From NCBI GenBank assembly GCA_002711995.1, contig PASN01000008.1, positions 62,001 through 126,000 of the forward strand: a stretch of 64,000 nt of DNA, written 5' to 3'. The DNA is from Halobacteriovoraceae bacterium. Its GTDB lineage: Bacteria > Bdellovibrionota > Bacteriovoracia > Bacteriovoracales > Bacteriovoracaceae. Below the pieces are notes generated by a model, which saw only the letters and a list, made by a program, of their open reading frames with translations, did no database searches and was not told the DNA's origin. Made by a program: the position numbers and the translations under genes. Within the stretch, counting starts at the first letter, position 1. Every line of letters starts with the position of its first letter. Positions 25,930 through 34,198 of the stretch are shown piece by piece.

Positions 25930-27222
25930 CTATTTCAGAATAAGTTTTGCTCTTTTTTGCATTCCTTCCAAAATAATTTCAAGTGTTTCCCTATTCAGCA
26001 AGGGATCTAACTCACTCTCATCTATTTGAAGGTTTTCAAATTTAAGTTTTAAATCAGAAATAATCTCTTCAAACATCTTTTCGCTAATGCCGCACTCTTT
26101 TGCAGTCTCCTTATAATGTCTTTTTGAAATTCGTTTAAATGAGTAATGTCCAGAGTTTCCAACCTTCATTGCAAGCTTTAGCTTTCCTAATTGCTGCTTT
26201 TCTCTTTTATGAAGGAAGTATCCACTCATGACATCATAAAATGGCGTCATTCTAAATCCGTCTTCTTCCAAGAAGATGCTAAAATTCTTTCCATGCCCAT
26301 CAGTGGCATAAAGTAGATCAAAAACCACTATGGCCTTAAAAAAGTTAATTCGATCCTCAGGCTCTTTTGAGGCCATCAGAAAGTTGGCAATGTCAACGAT
26401 TCCTGGCCCTCCCTCCGATTGATACTTTCTATACGGAGAAATACTCAGTGCCTGACACATATCCTCTTTGGGAATACGAAGAAGAATCCTTTGACCTTTG
26501 TACTCTCTCCACTTTCGATCAAATCGATCCACAATTAGAACTCTTTTTCCATCAAAGTCTCCAATTGAAGCATTGCAAACAGGCAGTCCCATCTTCTTCA
26601 TAAGAAATAACGAGGCCCACTCATTATCTATGCTGTCTTCAAAATTGATATCGACACCTAAAGCACCAATAGAGGTTTTAATGATATGAGTAGTGGGAGT
26701 AAGACCATGAGGCTCTTTCCAAGTGCCGTTCAACTTTAGAAGGGCCGTCTTTTCCTGAGCTCCTGCTATGGAGATTCTAAAATCTCCTTCTTTCATTCCC
26801 AAGGGACTTGTGCTGCCAAGAGATTTCAATCTTCTGCCAATTTCTTTGTCTCTAATAGGAGAATGATTAAGCTCAAAATCAACGGGGTGTTCGAAACCTT
26901 CTGGCAGAAAGGACAACGCCCCCACGCAATCTCTTCCAATAGCAGTCAGAAGATCAAAAGACCTTGTACTCTCCGCTCCAAATTTGGTTGCAACTAAGGC
27001 CTTTATTTCCTCATTATCAGGCAGCAAGTTGTCAAAGTATCTTGATACTACCTCTCCTTTATAAGCTTGCTCTTGCAAGGGTAATGACCTAGAAATTTCA
27101 AAGCCATTTACGATCCAGTCGTTGTCATACCTAAACGAGATTTCTCCATTTGAGGCTTTAGTGAGTTTTCCAACCAATATGGTATTTAGAAAGATATTCA
27201 GTGTATTTGTTTTCTTTTTCAT
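25930..27222 (-). CDS. hipA: HipA-family serine/threonine kinase toxin
   Basis: A full-length 430-residue HipA. The N-terminal subdomain (LNIFLNTILVGKLTKA, FEISRSLPLQEQAY) is followed by the ATP and activation region: ISIAGAQEKTALL, THIIKTS, NEWASLFLMKKMGLPV and RFDRKW. The catalytic loop YATDGHGKNFSIFL (Asp and Asn) and MTPFYDVMSGYF (metal Asp) follow. In E. coli the homologue phosphorylates GltX, causing growth arrest and persistence. It lies 12 bases downstream of hipB, in the classic antitoxin-first order. No catalytic residue appears to be missing, so it should be active. Confidence 0.93.
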   Translation of the reverse strand: MKKKTNTLNIFLNTILVGKLTKASNGEISFRYDNDWIVNGFEISRSLPLQEQAYKGEVVSRYFDNLLPDNEEIKALVATKFGAESTRSFDLLTAIGRDCVGALSFLPEGFEHPVDFELNHSPIRDKEIGRRLKSLGSTSPLGMKEGDFRISIAGAQEKTALLKLNGTWKEPHGLTPTTHIIKTSIGALGVDINFEDSIDNEWASLFLMKKMGLPVCNASIGDFDGKRVLIVDRFDRKWREYKGQRILLRIPKEDMCQALSISPYRKYQSEGGPGIVDIANFLMASKEPEDRINFFKAIVVFDLLYATDGHGKNFSIFLEEDGFRMTPFYDVMSGYFLHKREKQQLGKLKLAMKVGNSGHYSFKRISKRHYKETAKECGISEKMFEEIISDLKLKFENLQIDESELDPLLNRETLEIILEGMQKRAKLILK

Positions 27223-27234
27223 TTACAGTCCGGC

Positions 27235-27522
27235 TTAATCCTTTAGAAGGTTTAAAACTTCATTTGTCCTAGTTTTCTCTTTATCAGAGTTAAGGGCAGT
27301 CTTGTTTGAAATGGCCAAGTTTAACTTAAGGGCCTGGATGACTTTAAAAAGAGAATCTAAAGTACCACGGCCATTTTCAAGATCGCTTATTGTTGCCTGT
27401 CGAATGTTTACCAGCTCTGCAACCTGCAGTTGACTTAACCCAGCTCTTTTCCTGAGCCTCCTAACTGCCACTCCCATCACCTTCGGAGTGTTTATGTTTT
27501 CTATGATGAGTTCTTCAGACAT
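27235..27522 (-). CDS. hipB: HipB-family XRE antitoxin
   Basis: A 95-residue helix-turn-helix antitoxin: GVAVRRLRKRAGLSQLQVAE then LVNIRQATISDLENGRGTLDSLFKVIQALK, matching HipB in length and layout. It should bind HipA and repress the operon. The ATG has AGGA four bases upstream. Three evenly spaced palindromes lie just upstream (27544-27617), and their TATAC-N8-GTATA form parallels the TATCC-N8-GGATA operators of E. coli HipB. Confidence 0.92.
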   Translation of the reverse strand: MSEELIIENINTPKVMGVAVRRLRKRAGLSQLQVAELVNIRQATISDLENGRGTLDSLFKVIQALKLNLAISNKTALNSDKEKTRTNEVLNLLKD

Positions 27523-27543
27523 GTATTCCTCGCAGACAAGTTA

Positions 27544-27617
27544 TTATACGCTTTTCAGTATAACACAAGAATATACTATATTCCGTATTTTTCTTAATTA
27601 TACTAATTAGCGTATAA
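27544..27617 (-). promoter_or_regulatory. Three HipB-type operators at 27-base intervals
   Basis: Three inverted repeats with 8-base spacers: TTATAC-N8-GTATAA at 27544-27563, ATATAC-N8-GTATTT at 27571-27590, and TTATAC-N8-GTATAA at 27598-27617. Start-to-start distance is exactly 27 bases both times. The outer two have perfect arms and the middle one is degenerate. A TATAAT on the minus strand overlaps the operator nearest hipB, so binding would block transcription. Confidence 0.82.
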
Positions 27618-27744
27618 AAACCTACACGGTAGAGATTTTAAATTCAGACTCTCCATCGTACTTTTAAACTTTGAAACCGAAAGGTTACAAAATTATCCAT
27701 TAAAAGGATTTTTGGTTAATTGAGAGCGTTCAGTTACAGACAAG

Positions 27745-28035
27745 TTAAGCGGCATCTTTGACTTTAATAGAAAGGCTCTTCCCCATAGAAATCAAAATTC
27801 TTATGAGTCTATCCAAAGTTACCTTTTGCAAGCTCCCATTCAAGATTCCTGTAACAGAGGATCTTGGCACACCTGATAGCTCTGAAACCTCTTTGTGGGT
27901 AAGGCCCTTCTTCTGGATAGTATTTTGGATCTCCAAAGTAAGTTCTGCTTTGAGCACTGCCAATTCACCAAGTTTGGGATCAAGGCCTAAATCTTTTGCA
28001 ATTTCTTTGACGGAGTTATATTTTTTGGACTTCAT
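27745..28035 (-). CDS. HigA-like XRE antitoxin (second module)
   Basis: A 96-residue helix-turn-helix protein. It has a short N-terminal tag region (KYNSVKEIAKDLGLDPKLGE) followed by the helix-turn-helix THKEVSELSGVPRSSVTGIL and LDRLIRILISMGKSLSIKV, as in antitoxins paired with Gp49/HigB2-type toxins. Its ATG overlaps the toxin stop by 4 bases. It should bind the toxin and repress the pair. Confidence 0.88.
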   Translation of the reverse strand: MKSKKYNSVKEIAKDLGLDPKLGELAVLKAELTLEIQNTIQKKGLTHKEVSELSGVPRSSVTGILNGSLQKVTLDRLIRILISMGKSLSIKVKDAA

Positions 28036-28349
28036 TTAAACCTCTTTATTCTTTTTAAGGCCAACTTAATATTCTTCTGTGGTGTCTTTTGACTTTTTTT
28101 AGTGAAAGCATGAACCATATAAAAAGCTTCCTTTTTCTTCATAAAGTAAATCACCCTGAAGATGCCTGATTTCCCCTTAAGTCTCAGTTCATGTACGCCA
28201 GCCCCAAGAGAAGGAAGTGATCTCGAGAGTGGCATACTAAGGATCAACCCCGTTTCAAGTTTAGCAGTGGCATCTAAGAAATCTCTTAAAACTTCTTTCG
28301 GAAAGCTCCGGAGCTCTTTCAAGCACGCATCTAGTATCTCAACTCTCAA
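28032..28349 (-). CDS. RelE/Gp49-like (HigB2-type) toxin
   Basis: Ribosome-dependent RNase-type toxin of about 105 residues. The diagnostic stretch is SLGAGVHELRLKGKSGIFRV followed by YFMKKKEAFYMVHAFTKKSQ and KTPQKNIKLALKRIKRF, with the conserved Arg and Lys residues. I place the start at TTG 28349 because GGAGGAG is just upstream. A TTG 30 bases earlier adds residues without a ribosome site. Toxin-first order with the antitoxin behind it matches this family. Confidence 0.88.
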   Translation of the reverse strand: MRVEILDACLKELRSFPKEVLRDFLDATAKLETGLILSMPLSRSLPSLGAGVHELRLKGKSGIFRVIYFMKKKEAFYMVHAFTKKSQKTPQKNIKLALKRIKRFK

Positions 28350-28501
28350 TACTCCTCCCACAAAATGTCTCACAAACAAGACACAAAATCAATTAACGAA
28401 ATTGGGTGATTGCAATACAAGGATTTCAAAATCTCATAAATGATAAGTGGCTGATTCTATGTTAGTTGAAAAGTGACCTGGAAAAGAAATTACATTCAAA
28501 G

Positions 28502-29953
28502 CTAGAAATTAAAGTAGATAAACTCGCTTAGCTTGTTAAGACCAAAGATGCATAGAACGAACATGAATGAAGCCTTGAAAGCAAGCTTTGGCGTTGGTTC
28601 AAAGTCTTTCATGATTTGCATGGAGTTTTTGGACTTTAAGCAAATTATGATCCCTACAATAATTAGAAGAAGGTTCATGTTCTCATCATTGGTCATATAA
28701 TGACTTACTTCCATGCCCATGGATTTGATCTTATCAATGGAAAGAATGCCTTTTGGAAAGCTTATGCCATTTAATCCCAGCATCCCCTTATACATATTGA
28801 TCGCATGACTTACTTCGGTTGCCCTGAACATAATGAAGCTTAAATTTACAAAATTGAAAGTTACAAACCAAGAAAACCAATAAGGCAGCTTGATCTTTTT
28901 TCTTTTAATATTGTGAGTGCATACAATCCCAGCACCATGCCACATTCCGTAAATGACAAAAGTCCAACCCGCTCCGTGCCAGATGCCTGCAACAGTCATG
29001 GCAAGAAAGCTTGAAAGCATCATAAATCCAAAGCTCATCTTTGGCATAATTCTCACAAGTGGAGTGAATACGTAAGTTGTAATGAAGTTAGTAAGTGTAA
29101 TGTGCCACCTGGACCAGAAGTCCACGATGTTTCTGGCCTTAAATGGAGAATTGAAATTCTCTGGAAGCTTTATGTTCATCATGTGCCCAAGGCCTATGGC
29201 CATGTCGGAGTAGCCGCTAAAGTCGAAATATAGTTGAAACATATAGCTTAGACTTGTTCCCCAAGCGTGAAAGAAGTGAAGATCTGCGTCTGGAGCAAAT
29301 CCAAAGTTTGCCCACTCAGAAAATGTGTCCGCCAGAATGACCTTTTTAAAAAGGCCTACAATAAAGATATAGATGCCTAAGGAGAAGCTTTTTGAGCTAA
29401 AACGCTTGTTCTCCTTGGACTCAAACTGAGGCATCATTTCTGAATAATGAACAATAGGTCCTGCAATGAGTTGAGGGAAAAATGACACAAACAAAGCGTA
29501 ATCAATAAACTTAGACTTTGAAGCGATCTTCTCATACACATCAACAAGGTATGCCACTTGCTGCAGGGTAAAAAAGCTAATTCCAAGCGGCAGCAAGAAT
29601 CTAAGGTATTGAAGATCTGTAGAGAAGATGAAGTTTACGTTATAGAAAAAGAAATCAGCGTATTTAAAAAATCCCAGTAGTCCTAAATTAAAACCAATCC
29701 CAGTCCAGAATAGTAGCTTTCTTGTACTGTCCTTTTCTTTAACCTGTAAGAGGTTTGATAGATAAAAGTTCACAAAAATGGACAGCAAAATCAGTGGAAG
29801 ATAGTTAATGTTCCAAAAGCTGTAAAAGAATAATGAACAAGCAAAAAGCCAAAGCTTTGAAATATTGGCATTGGCGGCCTTGTTTAGGGCAAAGTACCCT
29901 ATTAGCACCACTGGCAAGAATGCGAATATAAATACGTAGGAATTAAAGAGCAT
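28502..29953 (-). CDS. MBOAT-family O-acyltransferase (DltB/AlgI-like)
   Basis: A 483-residue polytopic inner-membrane enzyme. It opens with MLFNSYVFIFAFLPVVLIGY, the usual AlgI/DltB start. It contains the MBOAT core: YFDFSGYSDMAIGLGHMMNI, the conserved IVDFWSRWHITLTNF, and the catalytic His in AGIWHGAGWTFVIYGMWHG. The family takes an acyl or aminoacyl group from a cytoplasmic thioester carrier and passes it across the membrane. The carrier protein gene is 4 bases upstream, so this pair is the DltC-DltB equivalent. The final acceptor is not known. Confidence 0.93.
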   Translation of the reverse strand: MLFNSYVFIFAFLPVVLIGYFALNKAANANISKLWLFACSLFFYSFWNINYLPLILLSIFVNFYLSNLLQVKEKDSTRKLLFWTGIGFNLGLLGFFKYADFFFYNVNFIFSTDLQYLRFLLPLGISFFTLQQVAYLVDVYEKIASKSKFIDYALFVSFFPQLIAGPIVHYSEMMPQFESKENKRFSSKSFSLGIYIFIVGLFKKVILADTFSEWANFGFAPDADLHFFHAWGTSLSYMFQLYFDFSGYSDMAIGLGHMMNIKLPENFNSPFKARNIVDFWSRWHITLTNFITTYVFTPLVRIMPKMSFGFMMLSSFLAMTVAGIWHGAGWTFVIYGMWHGAGIVCTHNIKRKKIKLPYWFSWFVTFNFVNLSFIMFRATEVSHAINMYKGMLGLNGISFPKGILSIDKIKSMGMEVSHYMTNDENMNLLLIIVGIIICLKSKNSMQIMKDFEPTPKLAFKASFMFVLCIFGLNKLSEFIYFNF

Positions 29954-29957
29954 GGAT

Positions 29958-30197
29958 TTAGATCTTCTTTAGGATAAGACTCGCCATCTCTCCAACGTTT
30001 TTAAGGGATTGCAACTCTCCAAGAGCGAATCTGATTTTAAATTCTTTCTCTAAAGTGGCAATAACCTGCATGTGAGTAATAGAGTCCCAACCATCCACAT
30101 CATTGGCGGAAGTCTCTTCAGTCACCTCCAGCTCTGGGCTGTCAAAGATGTCTCTTAAAATTTGGGTTTGTTTTTCCATTACTTGAGCTTTATCCAC
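29958..30197 (-). CDS. Acyl/aminoacyl carrier protein (DltC-like)
   Basis: A 79-residue carrier with the phosphopantetheine serine in DVDGWDSITHMQVI, about residue 39, and the usual acidic four-helix layout. The GTG start at 30197 has GGAG eight bases upstream. It is placed between a PLP decarboxylase and an MBOAT, with an adenylation enzyme divergently encoded. It probably carries the amino acid or amine product as a thioester for membrane transfer. It is not near fatty-acid synthesis genes. Confidence 0.9.
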   Translation of the reverse strand: MDKAQVMEKQTQILRDIFDSPELEVTEETSANDVDGWDSITHMQVIATLEKEFKIRFALGELQSLKNVGEMASLILKKI

Positions 30198-30211
30198 GTT
30201 TTACTCTCCAA

Positions 30212-31630
30212 TTACATTGTTTTAGATAAGGATACAATTTCGTCAACTAGCTTGTTTAGGTCTTCTTTTTGGGTGACATTATTGGCAAACACATGTCTAA
30301 AAAAGACTGTTCCATCTTCCCAAGAAGAAAAGTTCACAAGGTACTTGCCCTCTTTAACCAGTTTAAATCTAAGATCGAAGTTGTATTTATTGATGTCCAC
30401 GTTTTCCTCTTCGGGAAGAACTTGGAAGCATGCATTTAAAAATTGAGGTTCATGAAGCATCTTCAATCTTGGATGCTCATTAATCAGGTTTACCAAGTGT
30501 TCTCTTTTAGCCACTTGGTTATCCACAAACTCTTGAAGTCCCTTATGGCCTAATGCTTTCCAGGTAAGCCAAAACTTTAAAGAGTCCACCTTTCTTCCAC
30601 ACTGCAGAGAGTAGGCCCCGGTGTCATATTCAGAGTTCTCATACTCGTGGAAAAGGTAGCTTCCTCCCCCGCCAGAGTTTGTTTCTCGGATGATGTTCTT
30701 ATCTTTAGTTAAGAAAAAAGATGTAATAAGCCCTGTTCCCAAGAGTTTGTGAGCGTCAAAAGTGAATGAGTCCGCCTCTTCACAGCCTTTAATTCTATGT
30801 CTTAGTTTTTCAGAGAAAAGTGCCGCTCCACCCCAAGCACCGTCAATATGATGCCAAAGGTTGTATTTTTTAGCGATTTCCTGGTTCTTTGCCACAGGAT
30901 CAAATGCTCCCATAACTGTCGTTCCAGCTGTTGAAGCTACAAGAAGAGGAGTTTTTCCATCCTCGATGCATTTTTTGATCTTGTTTTCTAGGTCTTCAGA
31001 GTCCATCTCACCTTGAACTGTGGATTTAACTTTAATTAGGTTGTTAAGTCCAAGCCCCAAAAGAGACACTGCTTTTTGAAATGAGTAGTGAGCTTCCTGT
31101 GAAACAAAAACGCATAGTTCTTTATTAGGGTTTCCTTCATGCTTGGCATTTGGAAACATTCTGTTTCTTGCGCAGTGGATGGCCATAAGGTTTGCATTAG
31201 ATCCACCAGTGACCATGATTCCATGTCCATTCTCATAGCCAATACTTTTATTGAGCTCTTCCACAAGCTTGTTTTCTAAGAGAGTCGCCACAGGAGCAAT
31301 CTCAAAGGTTGCCATTGAAGTGTTGGCAATGAAAGAGACAATCTCTCCCATGAGAGCGTTAAAGTTAAAGCCAGCGTTTAATTGGTTATTAAATTGAGGG
31401 TGGGTGGTTCTGACGCTATATTCTAAATATTTAGAGATCTCACTAAATACTTCATTAGAGTCGGCCCCAGCTTCACCTATTTTAAGTTCAAGTTCTTCTT
31501 TAAGATCTTGTGCAGATCGGTACTTAACCACTGGTGTTTCAGGGTCTTGGTTTTGTTCGAGGTAGCTCTCAATAATGTCGACAAGTTTTTGCCAAGCATC
31601 AACGCGTTGGTCTTTAGTGGATATGCTCAC
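30212..31630 (-). CDS. PLP-dependent group II amino-acid decarboxylase
   Basis: A 472-residue fold-type I decarboxylase of the glutamate/diaminobutyrate/aspartate group. Motifs are the cofactor-stacking His in VFVSQEAHYSFQKAV, HIDGAWGGAALFSE with the PLP-nitrogen Asp, and the Schiff-base lysine in SFTFDAHKLLGTGL. It would make a decarboxylated amino acid such as beta-alanine, GABA or a diamine. It starts at GTG with AGGA seven bases upstream. It is the first gene of the ACP-MBOAT operon, which suggests it supplies the substrate that the adenylation enzyme loads. The exact substrate cannot be read. Confidence 0.88.
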   Translation of the reverse strand: MSISTKDQRVDAWQKLVDIIESYLEQNQDPETPVVKYRSAQDLKEELELKIGEAGADSNEVFSEISKYLEYSVRTTHPQFNNQLNAGFNFNALMGEIVSFIANTSMATFEIAPVATLLENKLVEELNKSIGYENGHGIMVTGGSNANLMAIHCARNRMFPNAKHEGNPNKELCVFVSQEAHYSFQKAVSLLGLGLNNLIKVKSTVQGEMDSEDLENKIKKCIEDGKTPLLVASTAGTTVMGAFDPVAKNQEIAKKYNLWHHIDGAWGGAALFSEKLRHRIKGCEEADSFTFDAHKLLGTGLITSFFLTKDKNIIRETNSGGGGSYLFHEYENSEYDTGAYSLQCGRKVDSLKFWLTWKALGHKGLQEFVDNQVAKREHLVNLINEHPRLKMLHEPQFLNACFQVLPEEENVDINKYNFDLRFKLVKEGKYLVNFSSWEDGTVFFRHVFANNVTQKEDLNKLVDEIVSLSKTM

Positions 31631-31730
31631 AATATATTCCTAGTTCTTTCGGATTTTCGTATCACGATTTTACCCTCATGTCCCAAATTTTCAAATTGAA
31701 ACTCCCGAGAGCTTCAAGTAATCTCGATTC

Positions 31731-33173
31731 ATGAAAATACGACAAATAATACAAGACAGACTATTTAACAAAGACTTCGCAATATATGACACAAACAATA
31801 ATAAAGTTGATTGTGAACAATTTCGAAGCAATTACCTTAAGACAAGAGCTTATCTTTTAAATCAAATAGGAAGAGACGGCTCTGTGGCAATAAAGCTTAA
31901 AAAAGATCATGAATACCTAATGATTATGCTTGCTTGCATGGATTCAGGTGTTCCCTATGTGCCTGTTAAAGAGAACTATCCAGAAGATAGAATAGAGCAA
32001 ATAAAAGAGGAATCTGAATTTTCCGAGCTTATTGATAATGAAAAGCTAAAAGAAATACTTTCTAAAGACTGGGGAGATTACTCAGAAGTGGAACTTGCTC
32101 CCATGGATACTTTGTACACAATATGTACTTCCGGAAGCACGGGAAGGCCAAAGGCCGTGGTTGTATCTAGAACAAGCATTACTGACTTTTGGAATTGGCT
32201 TGATTCTTATTTTCCAAAAATTGCCGAGGGTGACCAAATCCTTCAGGTGGCGGACTTCACTTTTGATATCTCACTAATTGATGTTGGGCTTTTTCTCTTT
32301 AAGGGAGCTTCACTGCACTTTTCAAACTTCACTGGCAACATATTCACTCTGGCCTATGAAATTGAAATCAAAAGAATTAGCTTCTTAAACACAGTGGTTA
32401 ATAATTTTAACATGCTTTTAGAGGACTCAATTTTTGATCGCGGAGACTTTGGCTCTTTGAAGTCAGTTGTAATGGGCGGCGGAAGGTTTACTTACGGCCT
32501 TTATGAAAAGTGTAAAAAGCATTTAAAAACGATCGATGTTAACAACTTCTATGGTGTGACAGAGGTGCCGGTTTATTCTCACGCAAAAAGAATGAGCTTT
32601 AATGAAACAGACCTTCATGATCACACAGTCTCAGTTGGTTCGACTCTTGGATCCACCACTTGTGTTGTAGTAAAGGATAATAGGCGTGTTTCTACTGGTG
32701 AGAAAGGAGAGCTGTATCTTGGTGGTGGACAGCTTATGAAGGGCTACGCCAACAATCCAGAAAAGACTGCTGAAGTGCTTGTTGAGTTTGAAGGCAAGAC
32801 TTACTACCGAACAGGAGACATTGGATTTGAAGATGAGTCTGGACAGTTCTTTGTGACAGGAAGAATGGATGACACCATCAAATACAGAGGATTTAGAATC
32901 AACCTTACAGACATCGACTCTTACGTTCACTCATTGGAATATATTCAAGACTGCGTGACAGTTGCTGTGGAAAACGAGCTTACCCAAAACACAACAGTTG
33001 CGTATGTGATTAGCAAGGAAGATATTGAGGTTGAAGAGTTTAGAAAGGACTTGGCAAAAATTCTATTAGAGTATCAAATTCCTGAGAAGATTTTCTTTGT
33101 GGACAACTATCCCACGAACAACAATGGAAAGGTGTGTAAGAAAACATTGAGATCTCAGTATCTTTCTAAATAA
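31731..33173 (+). CDS. AMP-forming amino-acid adenylation enzyme (DltA-like)
   Basis: A 480-residue stand-alone adenylation domain. It has the P-loop-like A3 motif TICTSGSTGRPKAVVV, A5-like NNFYGVTEVP, A7 YYRTGDIGF, A8 GRMDDTIKYRGFRINL and the A10 lysine in NNGKVCKKTLR. This matches the DltA/NRPS A-domain group: it activates an amino acid as AMP ester and loads it on a carrier protein. It diverges from the decarboxylase, ACP and MBOAT operon. There is no Shine-Dalgarno upstream, and a promoter-like TTGAAA-N17-TAATCT ends seven bases before the ATG, so a leaderless transcript is possible. Confidence 0.9.
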   Translation: MKIRQIIQDRLFNKDFAIYDTNNNKVDCEQFRSNYLKTRAYLLNQIGRDGSVAIKLKKDHEYLMIMLACMDSGVPYVPVKENYPEDRIEQIKEESEFSELIDNEKLKEILSKDWGDYSEVELAPMDTLYTICTSGSTGRPKAVVVSRTSITDFWNWLDSYFPKIAEGDQILQVADFTFDISLIDVGLFLFKGASLHFSNFTGNIFTLAYEIEIKRISFLNTVVNNFNMLLEDSIFDRGDFGSLKSVVMGGGRFTYGLYEKCKKHLKTIDVNNFYGVTEVPVYSHAKRMSFNETDLHDHTVSVGSTLGSTTCVVVKDNRRVSTGEKGELYLGGGQLMKGYANNPEKTAEVLVEFEGKTYYRTGDIGFEDESGQFFVTGRMDDTIKYRGFRINLTDIDSYVHSLEYIQDCVTVAVENELTQNTTVAYVISKEDIEVEEFRKDLAKILLEYQIPEKIFFVDNYPTNNNGKVCKKTLRSQYLSK

Positions 33174-33235
33174 TACTACCAGACAGGAATATCCGTAACA
33201 TATTCAAAACTATCTTTTGGATGTTTTTCGGATGA

Positions 33236-34003
33236 TCAAAGCTTGGGTCTAGTAACTTCAAAGTTTGGATTCAGAACATTTTCCTTATTATAGACTAAAG
33301 GTTGGTCTGTTCCGTACTGGAGAACCTCTCCCCCACTCGCTTTAACGACAGCATGTGCCGCGGCAGTATCCCATTCAGATGTAGGCCCTAGTCTTGGATA
33401 AGAGTCAGCAACCCCCTCGGCCACAAGACAAAGCTTTAAAGAACTTCCCATATTTACGAGCTCAACGTTTTCAAACTTGCATTGCAGCTCTTCTAGAAAG
33501 TCTTTTGTTTCTTTATTCATATGAGAGCGGCTTGCCACCATCACAAAAGAGTCTTTGTCGGTTTGCTTGATGGGAAGCTCTGACTTTTCTCCGTTCACTT
33601 CTTTATAAGCATGGGTTGAGTCAGTGTTGTAATAGAGAAGATCTTTATCTGGAGCATAAACAACTCCTAAGACTGGAGAACCGTCTCTAATTAATGCGAT
33701 GTTGACGGTAAACTCTCCATTTCTTTTTATAAATTCTTTAGTGCCGTCGAGTGGATCAATTAAGAAGTATTCTTTCCAATTCCTTCTATCTTCATAAGTG
33801 ATGTTTTCAGATTCCTCAGAGAATGCGGGAATATTTGGAAATTTCTTTTTAAGCTCAGAAATGATGACATCGTTTGCAGCAAAATCAGCAGCAGTAACAG
33901 GACTCTGATCCACCTTTATTTGTTTTTCAAAGTCATCTTTTTTATAAACCTCCATGATGGCCTTGCCAGCCATTTTAGAGATTTCAATCAATTCATTAAT
34001 CAT
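33236..34003 (-). CDS. cysQ: 3'(2'),5'-bisphosphate nucleotidase CysQ
   Basis: A 255-residue member of the inositol-monophosphatase superfamily that hydrolyses PAP/PAPS 3'-phosphate. Li-sensitive phosphatase motifs are clear: QSPVTAADFAAND, AFSEESEN, the metal site FLIDPLDGTKEFIKRNGEF, and SEWDTAAAHAVVKASGGEV. The ATG follows AGGA by five bases. It converges with the adenylation gene and is transcribed away from the MNIO cassette. Recycling PAP would fit with phosphopantetheinylation (which releases PAP) of the nearby carrier protein, although cysQ is a common housekeeping gene. Confidence 0.94.
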   Translation of the reverse strand: MINELIEISKMAGKAIMEVYKKDDFEKQIKVDQSPVTAADFAANDVIISELKKKFPNIPAFSEESENITYEDRRNWKEYFLIDPLDGTKEFIKRNGEFTVNIALIRDGSPVLGVVYAPDKDLLYYNTDSTHAYKEVNGEKSELPIKQTDKDSFVMVASRSHMNKETKDFLEELQCKFENVELVNMGSSLKLCLVAEGVADSYPRLGPTSEWDTAAAHAVVKASGGEVLQYGTDQPLVYNKENVLNPNFEVTRPKL

Positions 34004-34198
34004 ATTATTCCTAAGTTTAAGATCACCTCTTATGATTTTAAGACCTTCTCCTCCCTTCAGACAAGAATTTAAAAAAGCATCAAAAAATCATCTAACCGTA
34101 TAAACCTTAAGCGCTATTAAGAAATCTTAAAAAGATTACACACACTCATTGATGTGCGCAGCAACATAGGCAAGAATCCATTTACCAGGAGATACATT

